Shown: in pieces, positions 44,030 to 52,305 of the stretch | Layout of the letters: each line of letters begins with the position of its first letter | Numbering within the stretch: the stretch's first letter is position 1 | DNA from: JAJFJD01 sp965228425 | GTDB lineage: Bacteria; Pseudomonadota; Alphaproteobacteria; UBA8366 | Assembly (NCBI GenBank): GCA_965228425.1 | Contig: OZ245815.1 | Coordinates: forward strand, 3,906,001-3,970,000 | Direction of reading: 5' to 3' | Length of the DNA: 64,000 nucleotides | Program-made: the position numbers and the translations under genes | Notes under the pieces: model-generated | What the model was told of the DNA's origin: nothing | The model's database searches: none | Seen by the model: the letters and a program-made list of their open reading frames with translations, nothing else

Positions 44030-45364
44030 TCAACGATAGGCGATGAGATCCGCATCGTCGGTCAGGAAGTAAATCGTGCCGTCGGCCACCACCGGCGACA
44101 TCAGGATGCGGTCCGGCGCTTCCATCCGGCCCAGCGGCTCGCCGGTATAGGGCGACGCCGTCAGGATCTCGCCATGGCTGCCCACCAGGACAAGCCGGTC
44201 CCCGACAAGCACCGGTCCGGACCAGCGAATGGGGTCCTTCTTCTTCTCCGGATCTTCGAAGCGGGGCAACGGTTGAACCCATCGGATGCGTCCGCCCCGG
44301 CGGGTCAGGCAAAACAGCTCGTTGTCGTTGCTCAGGACGAAGATGAACTCGCCCGCAACCCAGGGCGTGTCGACCCCGCCGATATTGCGTTCCCAGACGC
44401 GGGCGCCGCTGCGCTGATCGATCGCGACGAGACGCCCGGAATGGCTGATCGCGTAGACGACACCCCGGTCGATTACCGGATTGCCGCGGATATGGGCCAG
44501 CGTCGACAAGGCATCCGAGCGGCGCAGCGCGGTGAGGTTGTCGGACCAGGCGACCCGTCCATTCTCCGCACGCATGGCGAACAACTCGCCCGAGCTATAC
44601 GGCACGATAACGGTCGAACCCTCGATCGCCGGGCTACTTCCCCCGAGCAGACCCGCCGATTCCGTGATCGCCGTATGGGACCACTTCTTCTCGCCCGTCT
44701 CTGCATCCAGGACGGAAAGCTGATTGTCGATCGTGATGACATAGACACGGCCGTCCGCCACGGTCGGCGCCGCCCGCATTGGCCCGGATAATTCCTGTTG
44801 CCATTTCACTTCGCCGGTCTCGGCGTCGAGCGCGACCGCTTTTCCGTAGCCGGTGGTGATGTACAGACTGCCCCGATCGTATGACAACCCGCCGCCGAAT
44901 GTGTCTTCGTCCCGGTCGGGGATTTTCGGTTTGTATCGCCAGAGCCAATCGCCGGTTTCGGCATCCAACGCCGTAACCCGGAAATTGACGTCCATGGCGT
45001 AGACCCGACCCTCGGCAATGACTGGCGGAGTCAGAAACTGACGACCGGATTGCGACCCCTTGCCGATGCTCTCGCTCCAGGCCTTCTTCGGCGCGGCCGC
45101 GACCTGCAGATGATGCATCGCATGGGTCGGCGAGCCGCCGGGCTGCGGCCAGGCTTCGTTCGCATAGGGCTTCGGCAGCAGTACCCGAAGGTCGGCCACG
45201 CGGGGGTCGGGCTCCAGGTCGCGCTCGAAGACCATCACTGCTATCCGCTCACCGGGCAACGGCGGCTTCTTGTTATCCAGCAGTTCGTCGATCCATTCAC
45301 ACCCGCCCAGACCGAGAATCATCAGGACTGCAAGGAAGCGCCACCGAACCGATACGGACATCAA
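44030..45364 (-). CDS. bamB: Outer-membrane assembly lipoprotein BamB-like beta-propeller
   Basis: The 444-aa product has a lipoprotein signal with lipobox Leu19-Gly20-Gly21-Cys22 and an eight-bladed PQQ-like propeller built of ALDAETG.W-type repeats. Position between a TPR membrane protein and der is the usual bamB locus. BamB supports the BAM complex in inserting barrels such as the LptD encoded at the start of this window. A spacer of about 45 residues between the lipobox and the first blade is a little long. The preceding TPR gene ends 8 bp away. Confidence 0.9.
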   Translation of the reverse strand: MMSVSVRWRFLAVLMILGLGGCEWIDELLDNKKPPLPGERIAVMVFERDLEPDPRVADLRVLLPKPYANEAWPQPGGSPTHAMHHLQVAAAPKKAWSESIGKGSQSGRQFLTPPVIAEGRVYAMDVNFRVTALDAETGDWLWRYKPKIPDRDEDTFGGGLSYDRGSLYITTGYGKAVALDAETGEVKWQQELSGPMRAAPTVADGRVYVITIDNQLSVLDAETGEKKWSHTAITESAGLLGGSSPAIEGSTVIVPYSSGELFAMRAENGRVAWSDNLTALRRSDALSTLAHIRGNPVIDRGVVYAISHSGRLVAIDQRSGARVWERNIGGVDTPWVAGEFIFVLSNDNELFCLTRRGGRIRWVQPLPRFEDPEKKKDPIRWSGPVLVGDRLVLVGSHGEILTASPYTGEPLGRMEAPDRILMSPVVADGTIYFLTDDADLIAYR

Positions 45365-45372
45365 TATTTACT

Positions 45373-46017
45373 CTATTGCTTCAGGGCACGGAGCATTTCG
45401 GCCGCCCGGGCCCGGGCGCCGGTCGGCGTTTCTGCATCGTCCGCCAACTGTGTGTAAATCTCAGCCGCCTTATCCGGGTTGCCCTTCCGGATCTCCAACA
45501 GCGCCGACAACTCGCGCGCGGAAAAACGCCACGGGCTCTCGGCATCCGTCAGCGGCGTCAGGCGCTCGGACAGTGCCGCCGGGTCGCCCGTATCGATCAC
45601 ATTCAGGACGTAATACAAGCCGGCCAATCCGGAATAGAGTTTGTCGATGCTGCCATCCTTGGACAGCGCATCGTATTCCGCGGCCGCCCCTTCGCGGTTG
45701 CCGGCCTTGGCCTTCAGCGCCGCGCCGCGGAACCGGGCCAGCGTCGCATAGCCGACATTGGCGTCCTGCGCCAAGACGCCGAGCGCATCGATCGCTTCGT
45801 TGCTCTTGTTATCCTGTATCAGCGCCACCGCATTGGTGAACTGCTCGCTGTACTGGATGCGCTGGTTTTTCGTGTATTCGCGCCAACCGACGATGCCCGC
45901 GGTCGCGACGACGATAAGGACCAGGCCGGCAATGGCGAATTTGCCGTATTTCTTCCAGTAGCGATTAAACTGGTCGCGGCGGAGTTCCTCGTCAATTTCG
46001 TTAAACAGGTCGGCCAC
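45373..46017 (-). CDS. Tetratricopeptide, YfgM-like membrane-anchored protein
   Basis: The 214-aa product has a cytoplasmic start ADLFNEIDEELRRDQFNRYWKK (in part), one membrane segment at about residues 29-48, and a periplasmic helical-repeat domain, matching the YfgM-type TPR proteins encoded next to bamB. YfgM works with the SecYEG-PpiD chaperone network in E. coli. The frame is open upstream, but the GTG at 46017 gives the conserved N-terminus and follows a TTGGAG sequence at 6-7 nt. It is the first gene of the TPR-bamB-der run. Confidence 0.85.
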   Translation of the reverse strand: MADLFNEIDEELRRDQFNRYWKKYGKFAIAGLVLIVVATAGIVGWREYTKNQRIQYSEQFTNAVALIQDNKSNEAIDALGVLAQDANVGYATLARFRGAALKAKAGNREGAAAEYDALSKDGSIDKLYSGLAGLYYVLNVIDTGDPAALSERLTPLTDAESPWRFSARELSALLEIRKGNPDKAAEIYTQLADDAETPTGARARAAEMLRALKQ

Positions 46018-46262
46018 GATGATCTCCAAGCCGGAAAAAGGTCGGCTAACATAGCGGCGCGTCCCATTCCTGGCAAATGTCAAAACAGCGCAATCGCGCG
46101 CTTTTTATACGGGAATCAGACCGTTTTGTCCGGCCGATCCGCCTTTGGCGGTCCCGAATACCGCACTTGCGCCAGTTGGGGCGATCGGTCAGAATATTGC
46201 AGAACGATGAAGGATGTTTTTGTGCCGTCATCACGCGTTTTCTCAGTACGAAACGGCTGGAG

Positions 46263-46622
46263 ATGACCCCGGCGGGAGACGTTATAGAGTCGATATGGTC
46301 AGGCCGACGTAAGGTCGGCCTTGGCATCGCTTTTACCGCCTTGTTAGCGGCGTGCGGCTCGACGACAACCTTCTACTTTGCCGCCGCCAGCCTCGCGAAT
46401 TTCGTCTACACCGACAAGCTACCCACCGACTACCTGGCGGAATTCGCCAGCGGTCAGGAATGTAACTTCCTGAAATCGCAAAAAGACGGGGGGCCGTTGT
46501 GCCGCGACTCGTTCGAACGGGTCGTGTATGAGCGGCCGCTCTATTGTTACCGGACATTGGGGGAAATCGCCTGTTACGAAAAGCAGGATCCCTATGGCCG
46601 CAACTCGACACGGGTTCGGTAG
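46263..46622 (+). CDS. Small lipoprotein of unknown function
   Basis: The frame from the ATG at 46263 encodes 119 aa with a basic N-region (SGRRK), a hydrophobic core and a lipobox Leu28-Ala29-Ala30-Cys31. The mature part has five further cysteines or so (for example GQECNF, GGPLCRD, LYCYRTLGEIACYE), suggesting disulfides in the periplasm. Translation can also be read upstream, but that stretch has no Shine-Dalgarno and no signal peptide. I do not recognise a named family. It starts 245 bp from the divergent TPR gene. Confidence 0.65.
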   Translation: MTPAGDVIESIWSGRRKVGLGIAFTALLAACGSTTTFYFAAASLANFVYTDKLPTDYLAEFASGQECNFLKSQKDGGPLCRDSFERVVYERPLYCYRTLGEIACYEKQDPYGRNSTRVR

Positions 46623-46730
46623 GAGGCGCGATATGGGCCGCAATCCCGCCGCGCAGGCCGGCATCGCCGGCGGAATCCGAACCAACGGTACGGAAAAAGG
46701 GCAATAAGAACGAGGGAGGCCTCGACCACG

Positions 46731-47072
46731 ATGGCGAAGGTACTGCAACTGGCGAAGTTTCGCGGAAAGGGCGGGAAACCGGTTACCTTTAACCGGCAAG
46801 AGCTTCGACAACTGCTCGACGTGTACAGTCGGCGCGTCGCCAGCGGCGAGTGGAAGGACTACGCAATCGACCATACTCGCGGCGTCGCCGTCTTCTCCAT
46901 CTTCCGGCACACCTTCGATACCCCGGTCTTCTCCGTGGCCAAGCGCCCGAACGGCCGCTATTGCGACTATCTGGTGATGAGCGGCCGCGAGCAGATCAAA
47001 CAGGGCCGGTCGATGGGCGAAGTTCTCGCCATCTTCGACCGCCCCCTTCACGTCATTTCCCGGCACGGCTGA
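46731..47072 (+). CDS. DUF2794 family protein
   Basis: The 113-aa protein matches the alphaproteobacterial DUF2794 family: an RQEL(R)QLLDVYSRRVASGEWKDYAIDH segment (in part) and FRHTFDTPVFSVAKRPNG and DYLVMSGREQIKQGRSM. No enzymatic motif is evident and no function is known. A GAGGGAGG-type Shine-Dalgarno lies upstream. It precedes the Zn-ribbon gene by 106 bp, with a LexA-like box between them, so the two are probably separate transcription units. Confidence 0.8.
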   Translation: MAKVLQLAKFRGKGGKPVTFNRQELRQLLDVYSRRVASGEWKDYAIDHTRGVAVFSIFRHTFDTPVFSVAKRPNGRYCDYLVMSGREQIKQGRSMGEVLAIFDRPLHVISRHG

Positions 47073-47122
47073 GGATATCCGGGTGCGCAACTAAACCGCG
47101 TGCGCCTTGACGGGATAAAAAT

Positions 47123-47137
47123 GTTCTTGTTATGTTC
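47123..47137 (+). promoter_or_regulatory. Predicted LexA (SOS) box, GTTC-N7-GTTC
   Basis: The sequence GTTCTTGTTATGTTC contains the direct repeat GTTC at 47123-47126 and 47134-47137 with exactly seven bases between, the known LexA-binding form in alphaproteobacteria. It lies 41 bp upstream of the Zn-ribbon gene start at 47179, a normal promoter distance. A further GAACAT follows at 47152-47158. This predicts SOS induction of the downstream gene. Confidence 0.65.
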
Positions 47138-47178
47138 TTTTCCAAGCGCGACGAACATGACGGGATTGCCGAGACATC

Positions 47179-47490
47179 ATGGGCCGATTGAAGCAGGATC
47201 ATCTCGCCGCAGAGGAGCAGCGCAAACGGGCCACCGTGCTTGGCGAACTTCAGGAGCAAGCGGTCGACATCTTCTGCTGGTGCAACCGATGCGGGCATAA
47301 CGCCGTCGTCTCCGTCGACCTATTCATCGCCCAGCTCGGTCCGAATTTCCCGGTACCCGATGTCGGCGCCCGCCTGCGGTGCAGCGGATGCGACAGCAAG
47401 GACATCGCCGCCCGGCCCGCGTGGCCGTCGCTGGGACAGGTCGCACGACATCACGGACCAAAGCTTGCGATCGATGACGCGGCCGACTGA
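47179..47490 (+). CDS. Small Zn-ribbon protein, predicted SOS-controlled
   Basis: The 103-aa protein has an N-terminal charged helix, then a putative zinc ribbon: cysteines 33, 35 and 38 in IFCWCNRCGHNAV and cysteines 68 and 71 in LRCSGCDSKDIAARPAW. It is of a type seen in Rhodospirillales-like genomes, but I know of no assigned function. The LexA box at 47123-47137 suggests a role in the DNA-damage response. A strong hairpin follows 42 bp after the stop. Nucleic-acid or protein binding is plausible from the ribbon alone. Confidence 0.72.
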   Translation: MGRLKQDHLAAEEQRKRATVLGELQEQAVDIFCWCNRCGHNAVVSVDLFIAQLGPNFPVPDVGARLRCSGCDSKDIAARPAWPSLGQVARHHGPKLAIDDAAD

Positions 47491-47532
47491 CCGACGGGAA
47501 ACATGCCGCCGCAATACCGTCCGCCAAAGCAC

Positions 47533-47569
47533 TGGCGCGACTCGGAAAAACGACTTCCGAGTCGCGCCA
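47533..47569 (+). terminator. Perfect 15-bp stem-loop after the Zn-ribbon gene
   Basis: TGGCGCGACTCGGAA (47533-47547) is followed by a 7-nt loop and its exact reverse complement at 47555-47569. The stem is very stable and lies 42 bp beyond the Zn-ribbon stop, the place for a terminator or transcript-stabilising hairpin. There is no T-tract, so a simple intrinsic terminator is not certain. Each arm contains one GANTC site. Confidence 0.6.
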
Positions 47570-47630
47570 TGGAATCCGACGCGTTGCGCCGACGGCACCA
47601 TAATTCGCCGCATGGCCACCTAACTGAATC
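47539..47630. promoter_or_regulatory. Cluster of four GANTC (CcrM methylation) sites
   Basis: GACTC at 47539-47543, GAGTC at 47559-47563, GAATC at 47572-47576 and GAATC at 47626-47630 lie within 92 bp. GANTC is the target of the cell-cycle methylase CcrM, and GcrA, encoded downstream, is known to act at promoters containing methylated GANTC. The first two sites are linked because they lie on opposite arms of one palindrome. Confidence 0.5.
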
Positions 47631-47816
47631 GCGATGGCGGCGTCCGCGCCGAATGCTGACATCCATCTGTCACAAGCGGAGGAATACCGCCGGCCAAAAA
47701 AATTTTTGAATTGTGAAACAGGGGTTTACTGAAGCGACGTTGACGGCGGCGCGATCTACGTCCATAAAAGCTGCAGGTGTGAAATCTTGTGGTGGGGTCC
47801 GCACCGATATATTGTG

Positions 47817-47835
47817 GTTACCATAGCCTGGTAAC
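47817..47835. promoter_or_regulatory. Small inverted repeat in the gcrA upstream region
   Basis: GTTACCA (47817-47823) and TGGTAAC (47829-47835) form a perfect 7-bp inverted repeat around TAGCC, 78 bp before the gcrA start. Its size and position fit a transcription-factor site. No known consensus is assigned. Confidence 0.4.
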
Positions 47836-47912
47836 ACGATATCTGGCCCTCACCGCCTACTCTCGGTGATCGGGTCAGGTAGACCAAAAAAGACACGGAG
47901 AGAGGCAAAAAA

Positions 47913-48242
47913 ATGGTCTGGACCGACCATCGCGTCGATGAACTCAAGAAATTGTGGAACGAAGGCAAAACGGCGAGCCAAATCGCCGATGAGTTGGGGG
48001 ATGTTACGCGTAATGCCGTGATCGGCAAGGCTCATCGATTGGGGCTTTCGTCGCGGCCGTCGCCGATCAAGCGCAAGACGTTCGTTCTTCCCACGACGAA
48101 TGAACGCATGTGCCAATGGCCGATCGGCAATCCGGGCGAACCGGGATTTCATTTCTGCGACCATGTCGCGGCACCGGGCCGGCCGTACTGCCAGGAACAC
48201 TGCGTTCAGGCATATCGCCGCAAGAGCGAGTCAGCGGCCTAA
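47913..48242 (+). CDS. gcrA: GcrA family cell-cycle regulator
   Basis: GcrA is an alphaproteobacterial sigma70-binding regulator that activates cell-cycle genes in response to GANTC methylation. The short 109-aa form here keeps the N-terminal DNA-binding helix-turn-helix (MVWTDHRVDELKKLWNEG and TRNAVIGKAHRLGLSSR) and the C-terminal segment with CQWPIG, FCD and YCQEHCVQAYRR. Caulobacter GcrA is longer (about 170 aa), with a longer linker. It is convergent with dusA. Confidence 0.88.
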   Translation: MVWTDHRVDELKKLWNEGKTASQIADELGDVTRNAVIGKAHRLGLSSRPSPIKRKTFVLPTTNERMCQWPIGNPGEPGFHFCDHVAAPGRPYCQEHCVQAYRRKSESAA

Positions 48243-48351
48243 CCGCCAACGGGCCAAAGGTCGCGCGCCCGACCCAATCGGAACCCAGCGTCGTTGCGCT
48301 GTTCGCCGCGTTGCAATCATTGATGGAAAAACGTGAACGAGCTGCGGTGCG

Positions 48352-49356
<1,005 letters not shown>

Positions 49357-49451
49357 GCAACCACCGAAGTCAGAGCCGGACGTTCATACCCTAAATGGGC
49401 TTTGATTGCATCCTGTTGGCGGCGGTGCGTCGCGCAGAACGAAATCTGGGA

Positions 49452-49832
49452 TCACGCCAATCCCCGCTCCTCGAGCACGGCTTTGGCGACCCGGAAACAT
49501 TCGAGCGATTGCGGCACGCCACAATAGATTCCGATCACATGGATGATGGCGCGGAGTTCCTCTTTGCTGACGCCATTGTTCAAGGCGCCGCGGCAGTGGG
49601 TCTCCCATTCCGTCATCTTGCCCAGCGCCCCGATCATGGCGAGATTCATCATGGAGCGCGTCTTGGCGTCGATGGTCTCGTCGCCCCAGCCGAACCCCCA
49701 GCACCATTCCGTCATGATTTCCTGGAACGGCCGGGTGAAATCGTCGGCCGCCGCCAGGTTCTTCTCAACGTATTCGGCCCCCAGCGTCGATTTGCGTTGC
49801 GCCAGGCCGAGTTCAAAACGTTCCTTATCCAT
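49452..49832 (-). CDS. Carboxymuconolactone decarboxylase (CMD) family protein
   Basis: The 126-aa product belongs to the CMD/AhpD fold: WGFGWGDETIDAKTRSMMNLAMIGAL (in part), then EWETHCRGALNNGVSKEELRAIIHV. One cysteine lies in the CRGAL segment, but there is no AhpD-type CxxC, so peroxidase activity is not expected. Members include gamma-carboxymuconolactone decarboxylases and many of unknown function. AAGGAG precedes the ATG at 49832. It lies between dusA and the RpiR regulator, all on the minus strand. Confidence 0.85.
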   Translation of the reverse strand: MDKERFELGLAQRKSTLGAEYVEKNLAAADDFTRPFQEIMTEWCWGFGWGDETIDAKTRSMMNLAMIGALGKMTEWETHCRGALNNGVSKEELRAIIHVIGIYCGVPQSLECFRVAKAVLEERGLA

Positions 49833-49912
49833 TGCGAGTCTCCTTTCAGTCGTAAAAAAACCGTTCGGAGCCCGTATATCCCAAACACGCCGCAAACGCA
49901 TACTTCCAGACG

Positions 49913-50827
49913 TCAGGCGCCGTCCTCGTCTTTCCAGTAAACGCCGAGCGCATGCCGGCGGTCGTGAAAACGTTCGATATTGGCGACCGCGGCGTCATCC
50001 GCATCGGCAATGACGAATGCGATCAGCGTTTCGAGGAATGCCGACACCGCGACGGTCGATGTGAAAAACTGCGGCGTCTGCGTCGGAATCACGAAGCGGT
50101 GTTTCGCCTGGGTCAGGAACGGCGCCGCCGGACTGTCGGAAATACCGATCACCGTCAGGTCCTGTTCGAGGGCCTGCCGGACGGCCTCGACCACCTCGCG
50201 CCGGTAGGGTTTGAAGGTCATAGCCAGCAGCACGTCGCCCGGCTGTGCCTGCACCAGACTGTCGATGGGCAAGGAGCCGTCCTGCGGAATCGCCGATATG
50301 GTGCCGATCGCCATGCCGGCCAGATAGGCGAAGTTCCGGGTAAAGGCGTTGGCGATGCCGACGCCGAGAACATAGGTCGCGCGTGCCGCGGCAATGTCCT
50401 TTGCGGCGGCATTCACCGCGCCTGCGTCGGTGCCGGCGAACATGCCTTCCACGTTGCCGATGGCCGCTTCCGCCATATCGCTATAGAGACCGCTCAGCGC
50501 TCCGCCTTTGGACAACGACTGCAGCCAGCGTGCGCGGTCGGGGAAATTTTCCCGACCGGCAATGATCTCGGCCCGGAAGGGTTCGCGGAAGCTCTCATAG
50601 CCGTCGAACCCGACCGTCCGCGCCATCCGGACCAGCGTATTCGGTTTGACTTTCGCGGCCCGCGCGATCTCGCGCGTCGAGCTCACACCGATCGCGCTCG
50701 GATTCTCCAGGACATATGTCGCCGCCTTGCGGAGTTCGGGCGTCAGCGAGTCGAAACTAGCGGCAAGATGATCCAGAACCTGCTCGGGCCGCCATGCCTC
50801 GGCAGATTGAACAACTGTACTATCCAT
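49913..50827 (-). CDS. RpiR/MurR family transcriptional regulator
   Basis: The 304-aa product has an N-terminal RpiR-type helix-turn-helix (about residues 25-95, with SSTREIARAAKVKPNTLVR) and a C-terminal SIS domain (about 130-270) that usually senses a phosphorylated sugar or related metabolite. An open frame extends far upstream but only crosses the divergent aminotransferase gene; the ATG at 50827 gives the normal size. It is divergent from the class III aminotransferase, with a repeated TGTACTAT element across its start and the gap, so it probably regulates that gene. Confidence 0.88.
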   Translation of the reverse strand: MDSTVVQSAEAWRPEQVLDHLAASFDSLTPELRKAATYVLENPSAIGVSSTREIARAAKVKPNTLVRMARTVGFDGYESFREPFRAEIIAGRENFPDRARWLQSLSKGGALSGLYSDMAEAAIGNVEGMFAGTDAGAVNAAAKDIAAARATYVLGVGIANAFTRNFAYLAGMAIGTISAIPQDGSLPIDSLVQAQPGDVLLAMTFKPYRREVVEAVRQALEQDLTVIGISDSPAAPFLTQAKHRFVIPTQTPQFFTSTVAVSAFLETLIAFVIADADDAAVANIERFHDRRHALGVYWKDEDGA

Positions 50828-50853
50828 AGTTGACGATCGTACAAATGTACTAT
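50816..50853. promoter_or_regulatory. Direct repeat TGTACTAT pair, candidate RpiR operator
   Basis: TGTACTAT occurs at 50816-50823 and 50846-50853, exactly 30 bp apart (about three helical turns). The second copy is preceded by GTACAAATGTAC, a short palindrome at 50839-50850. The left copy overlaps the region of the regulator start codon (50825-50827). Position between the divergent regulator and aminotransferase suits an auto- and cross-regulatory operator. Confidence 0.5.
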
Positions 50854-50896
50854 TACCCTGTCTACCGCAATCGTGACAACAGAAGGGGCCGGACCG

Positions 50897-52180
50897 GTGG
50901 CTGCATCCGATACACACAATCAGCAAGACCTGATCGAGCGCGCCCAAAGGGTCATGCCCGCTGGCGGCTTCGGGAATTTCGATCCCGGCATCGTCATCCG
51001 CGAGGCCGACGGCGCACGCATCTGGGATGAAGACGGCAACGAATATGTCGACTATCTGATCGGCTCGGGTCCGATGATCCTCGGGCACGGTCACCCGGAA
51101 GTCGTCGAAGCGGTGCAAACCCAACTGACGAAGGGCACGACCTTCTTCGCCAATAACGCCTCCGGCATCGAGTTGGCGGAAGAGATTTGCAACGCCGTCG
51201 CCTGCGCCGACCAAGTCCGGTTCGTGTCGACGGGTGGTGAAGCAGACATGTACGCCATGCGCCTCGCGCGCGCGCATACGGGACGCGACAAGATCATGAA
51301 ATTCGAGGGCGGCTATCACGGCATGTCCGCGGAAGCGCAGATGAGCCTGGCCCCGGAAAAACTGGTGAACTTCCCGGTCGCGGTGCCGGATTCGGCCGGC
51401 ATCCCCGATAGCGTCCGAGACGAGATGCTGATCGCCCCGTTCAATGACATCGACTTCGCCCGGTCGCTGATCGGCGAGCATGGCGACGAGATCGCCGCCG
51501 TCATCGTCGAGCCGCTGCAGCGTATCGTTCCGCCGGCGCCCGGCTTCCTCGAGGCCTTGCGGGAGGAATGCACCAAGCACGGAATCGTTCTGATCTTCGA
51601 CGAAATCGTGACCGGTTTCCGCGTCGCCTATGGCGGCGCGCAGGAGCTCTACGGCGTGACACCCGATGTCTGCACCCTGGGCAAGATCGTCGGCGGCGGG
51701 TTTCCGCTCGCCGCCATCACCGGCAAGGCAGACGTCATGGCCAATTTCGACAAAGCCAAGGTGGGCGACGACCGGTTCTTGATGCAGCACGGAACGTTGA
51801 GCGGCAACCCGGTCGCCGCGGTGGCCGGCCTGAAGACCTTGGAGATACTGCGCCGACCCGGGCAATACGAAAAACTCTTCGCGGCGGGCGAAACGGTCAT
51901 GGGCTCGATCGCGTCACGGCTGAACGACGCCGGCCATGCGCATCGGATTCTCGGGCATCCGTCGCTGTTCAACGTCGTGTTCACCGACGCGCCGGTGCGT
52001 GATTACCGGGATGTCCTCAAAGGCGACAAACAGAAACAGGCGCAGTTCGACGACGCCCTTCGCCGAAATGGCGTGTTCAAGTCCTCGGGAAAGACCTATA
52101 TCTCGATGGCGCTGACGGACGCGGACCTCGCGCTCACCGACGAGGCTGTCGCCGCGGCGGTCAAGACGCTAAACGGTTGA
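50897..52180 (+). CDS. Class III PLP-dependent aminotransferase
   Basis: The product (427 aa from the GTG at 50897) resembles glutamate-1-semialdehyde aminomutase-type class III aminotransferases. It has WDEDGNEYVDYLIGSGPMILGHGHP (in part) near the N-terminus, FVSTGGEADMYAMRLAR, the cofactor-binding Asp in IFDEIVTGFR and the PLP lysine Lys263 in TLGKIVGGGFP. GTG at 50873 is an alternative start, but AGAAGGGG precedes 50897. True HemL has a different N-terminus, so this is likely a catabolic or omega-aminotransferase under the divergent RpiR regulator. Confidence 0.87.
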   Translation: MAASDTHNQQDLIERAQRVMPAGGFGNFDPGIVIREADGARIWDEDGNEYVDYLIGSGPMILGHGHPEVVEAVQTQLTKGTTFFANNASGIELAEEICNAVACADQVRFVSTGGEADMYAMRLARAHTGRDKIMKFEGGYHGMSAEAQMSLAPEKLVNFPVAVPDSAGIPDSVRDEMLIAPFNDIDFARSLIGEHGDEIAAVIVEPLQRIVPPAPGFLEALREECTKHGIVLIFDEIVTGFRVAYGGAQELYGVTPDVCTLGKIVGGGFPLAAITGKADVMANFDKAKVGDDRFLMQHGTLSGNPVAAVAGLKTLEILRRPGQYEKLFAAGETVMGSIASRLNDAGHAHRILGHPSLFNVVFTDAPVRDYRDVLKGDKQKQAQFDDALRRNGVFKSSGKTYISMALTDADLALTDEAVAAAVKTLNG

Positions 52181-52305
52181 ATCCCGTACCCGGCGGCGTG
52201 CCGCGGCCTATATCCCGTTCACCGGATCGAATTTGCCTTCGGCCGGGGAAATAGCCACATTTAGGGGACGCTGCACACAGCTGGACTTGCCGGAGAAAGC
52301 ACGAC

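Larger units (their letters stand above)
47491..47912. other. 422-bp region upstream of gcrA
   Basis: No gene is supported. It contains a perfect 15-bp stem-loop at 47533-47569, four GANTC sites within 47539-47630, an A-tract/T-tract junction around 47695-47706 that may bend DNA, a small perfect inverted repeat at 47817-47835, and a GGAGAGAGG Shine-Dalgarno just before gcrA. The regulatory DNA of gcrA must lie in its right half. Confidence 0.55.

Noticed and set aside
50828..51865. Long upstream extension of the RpiR regulator frame
   Set aside because: It lies antisense to the class III aminotransferase, which has full motifs; the normal RpiR N-terminus begins at 50827.
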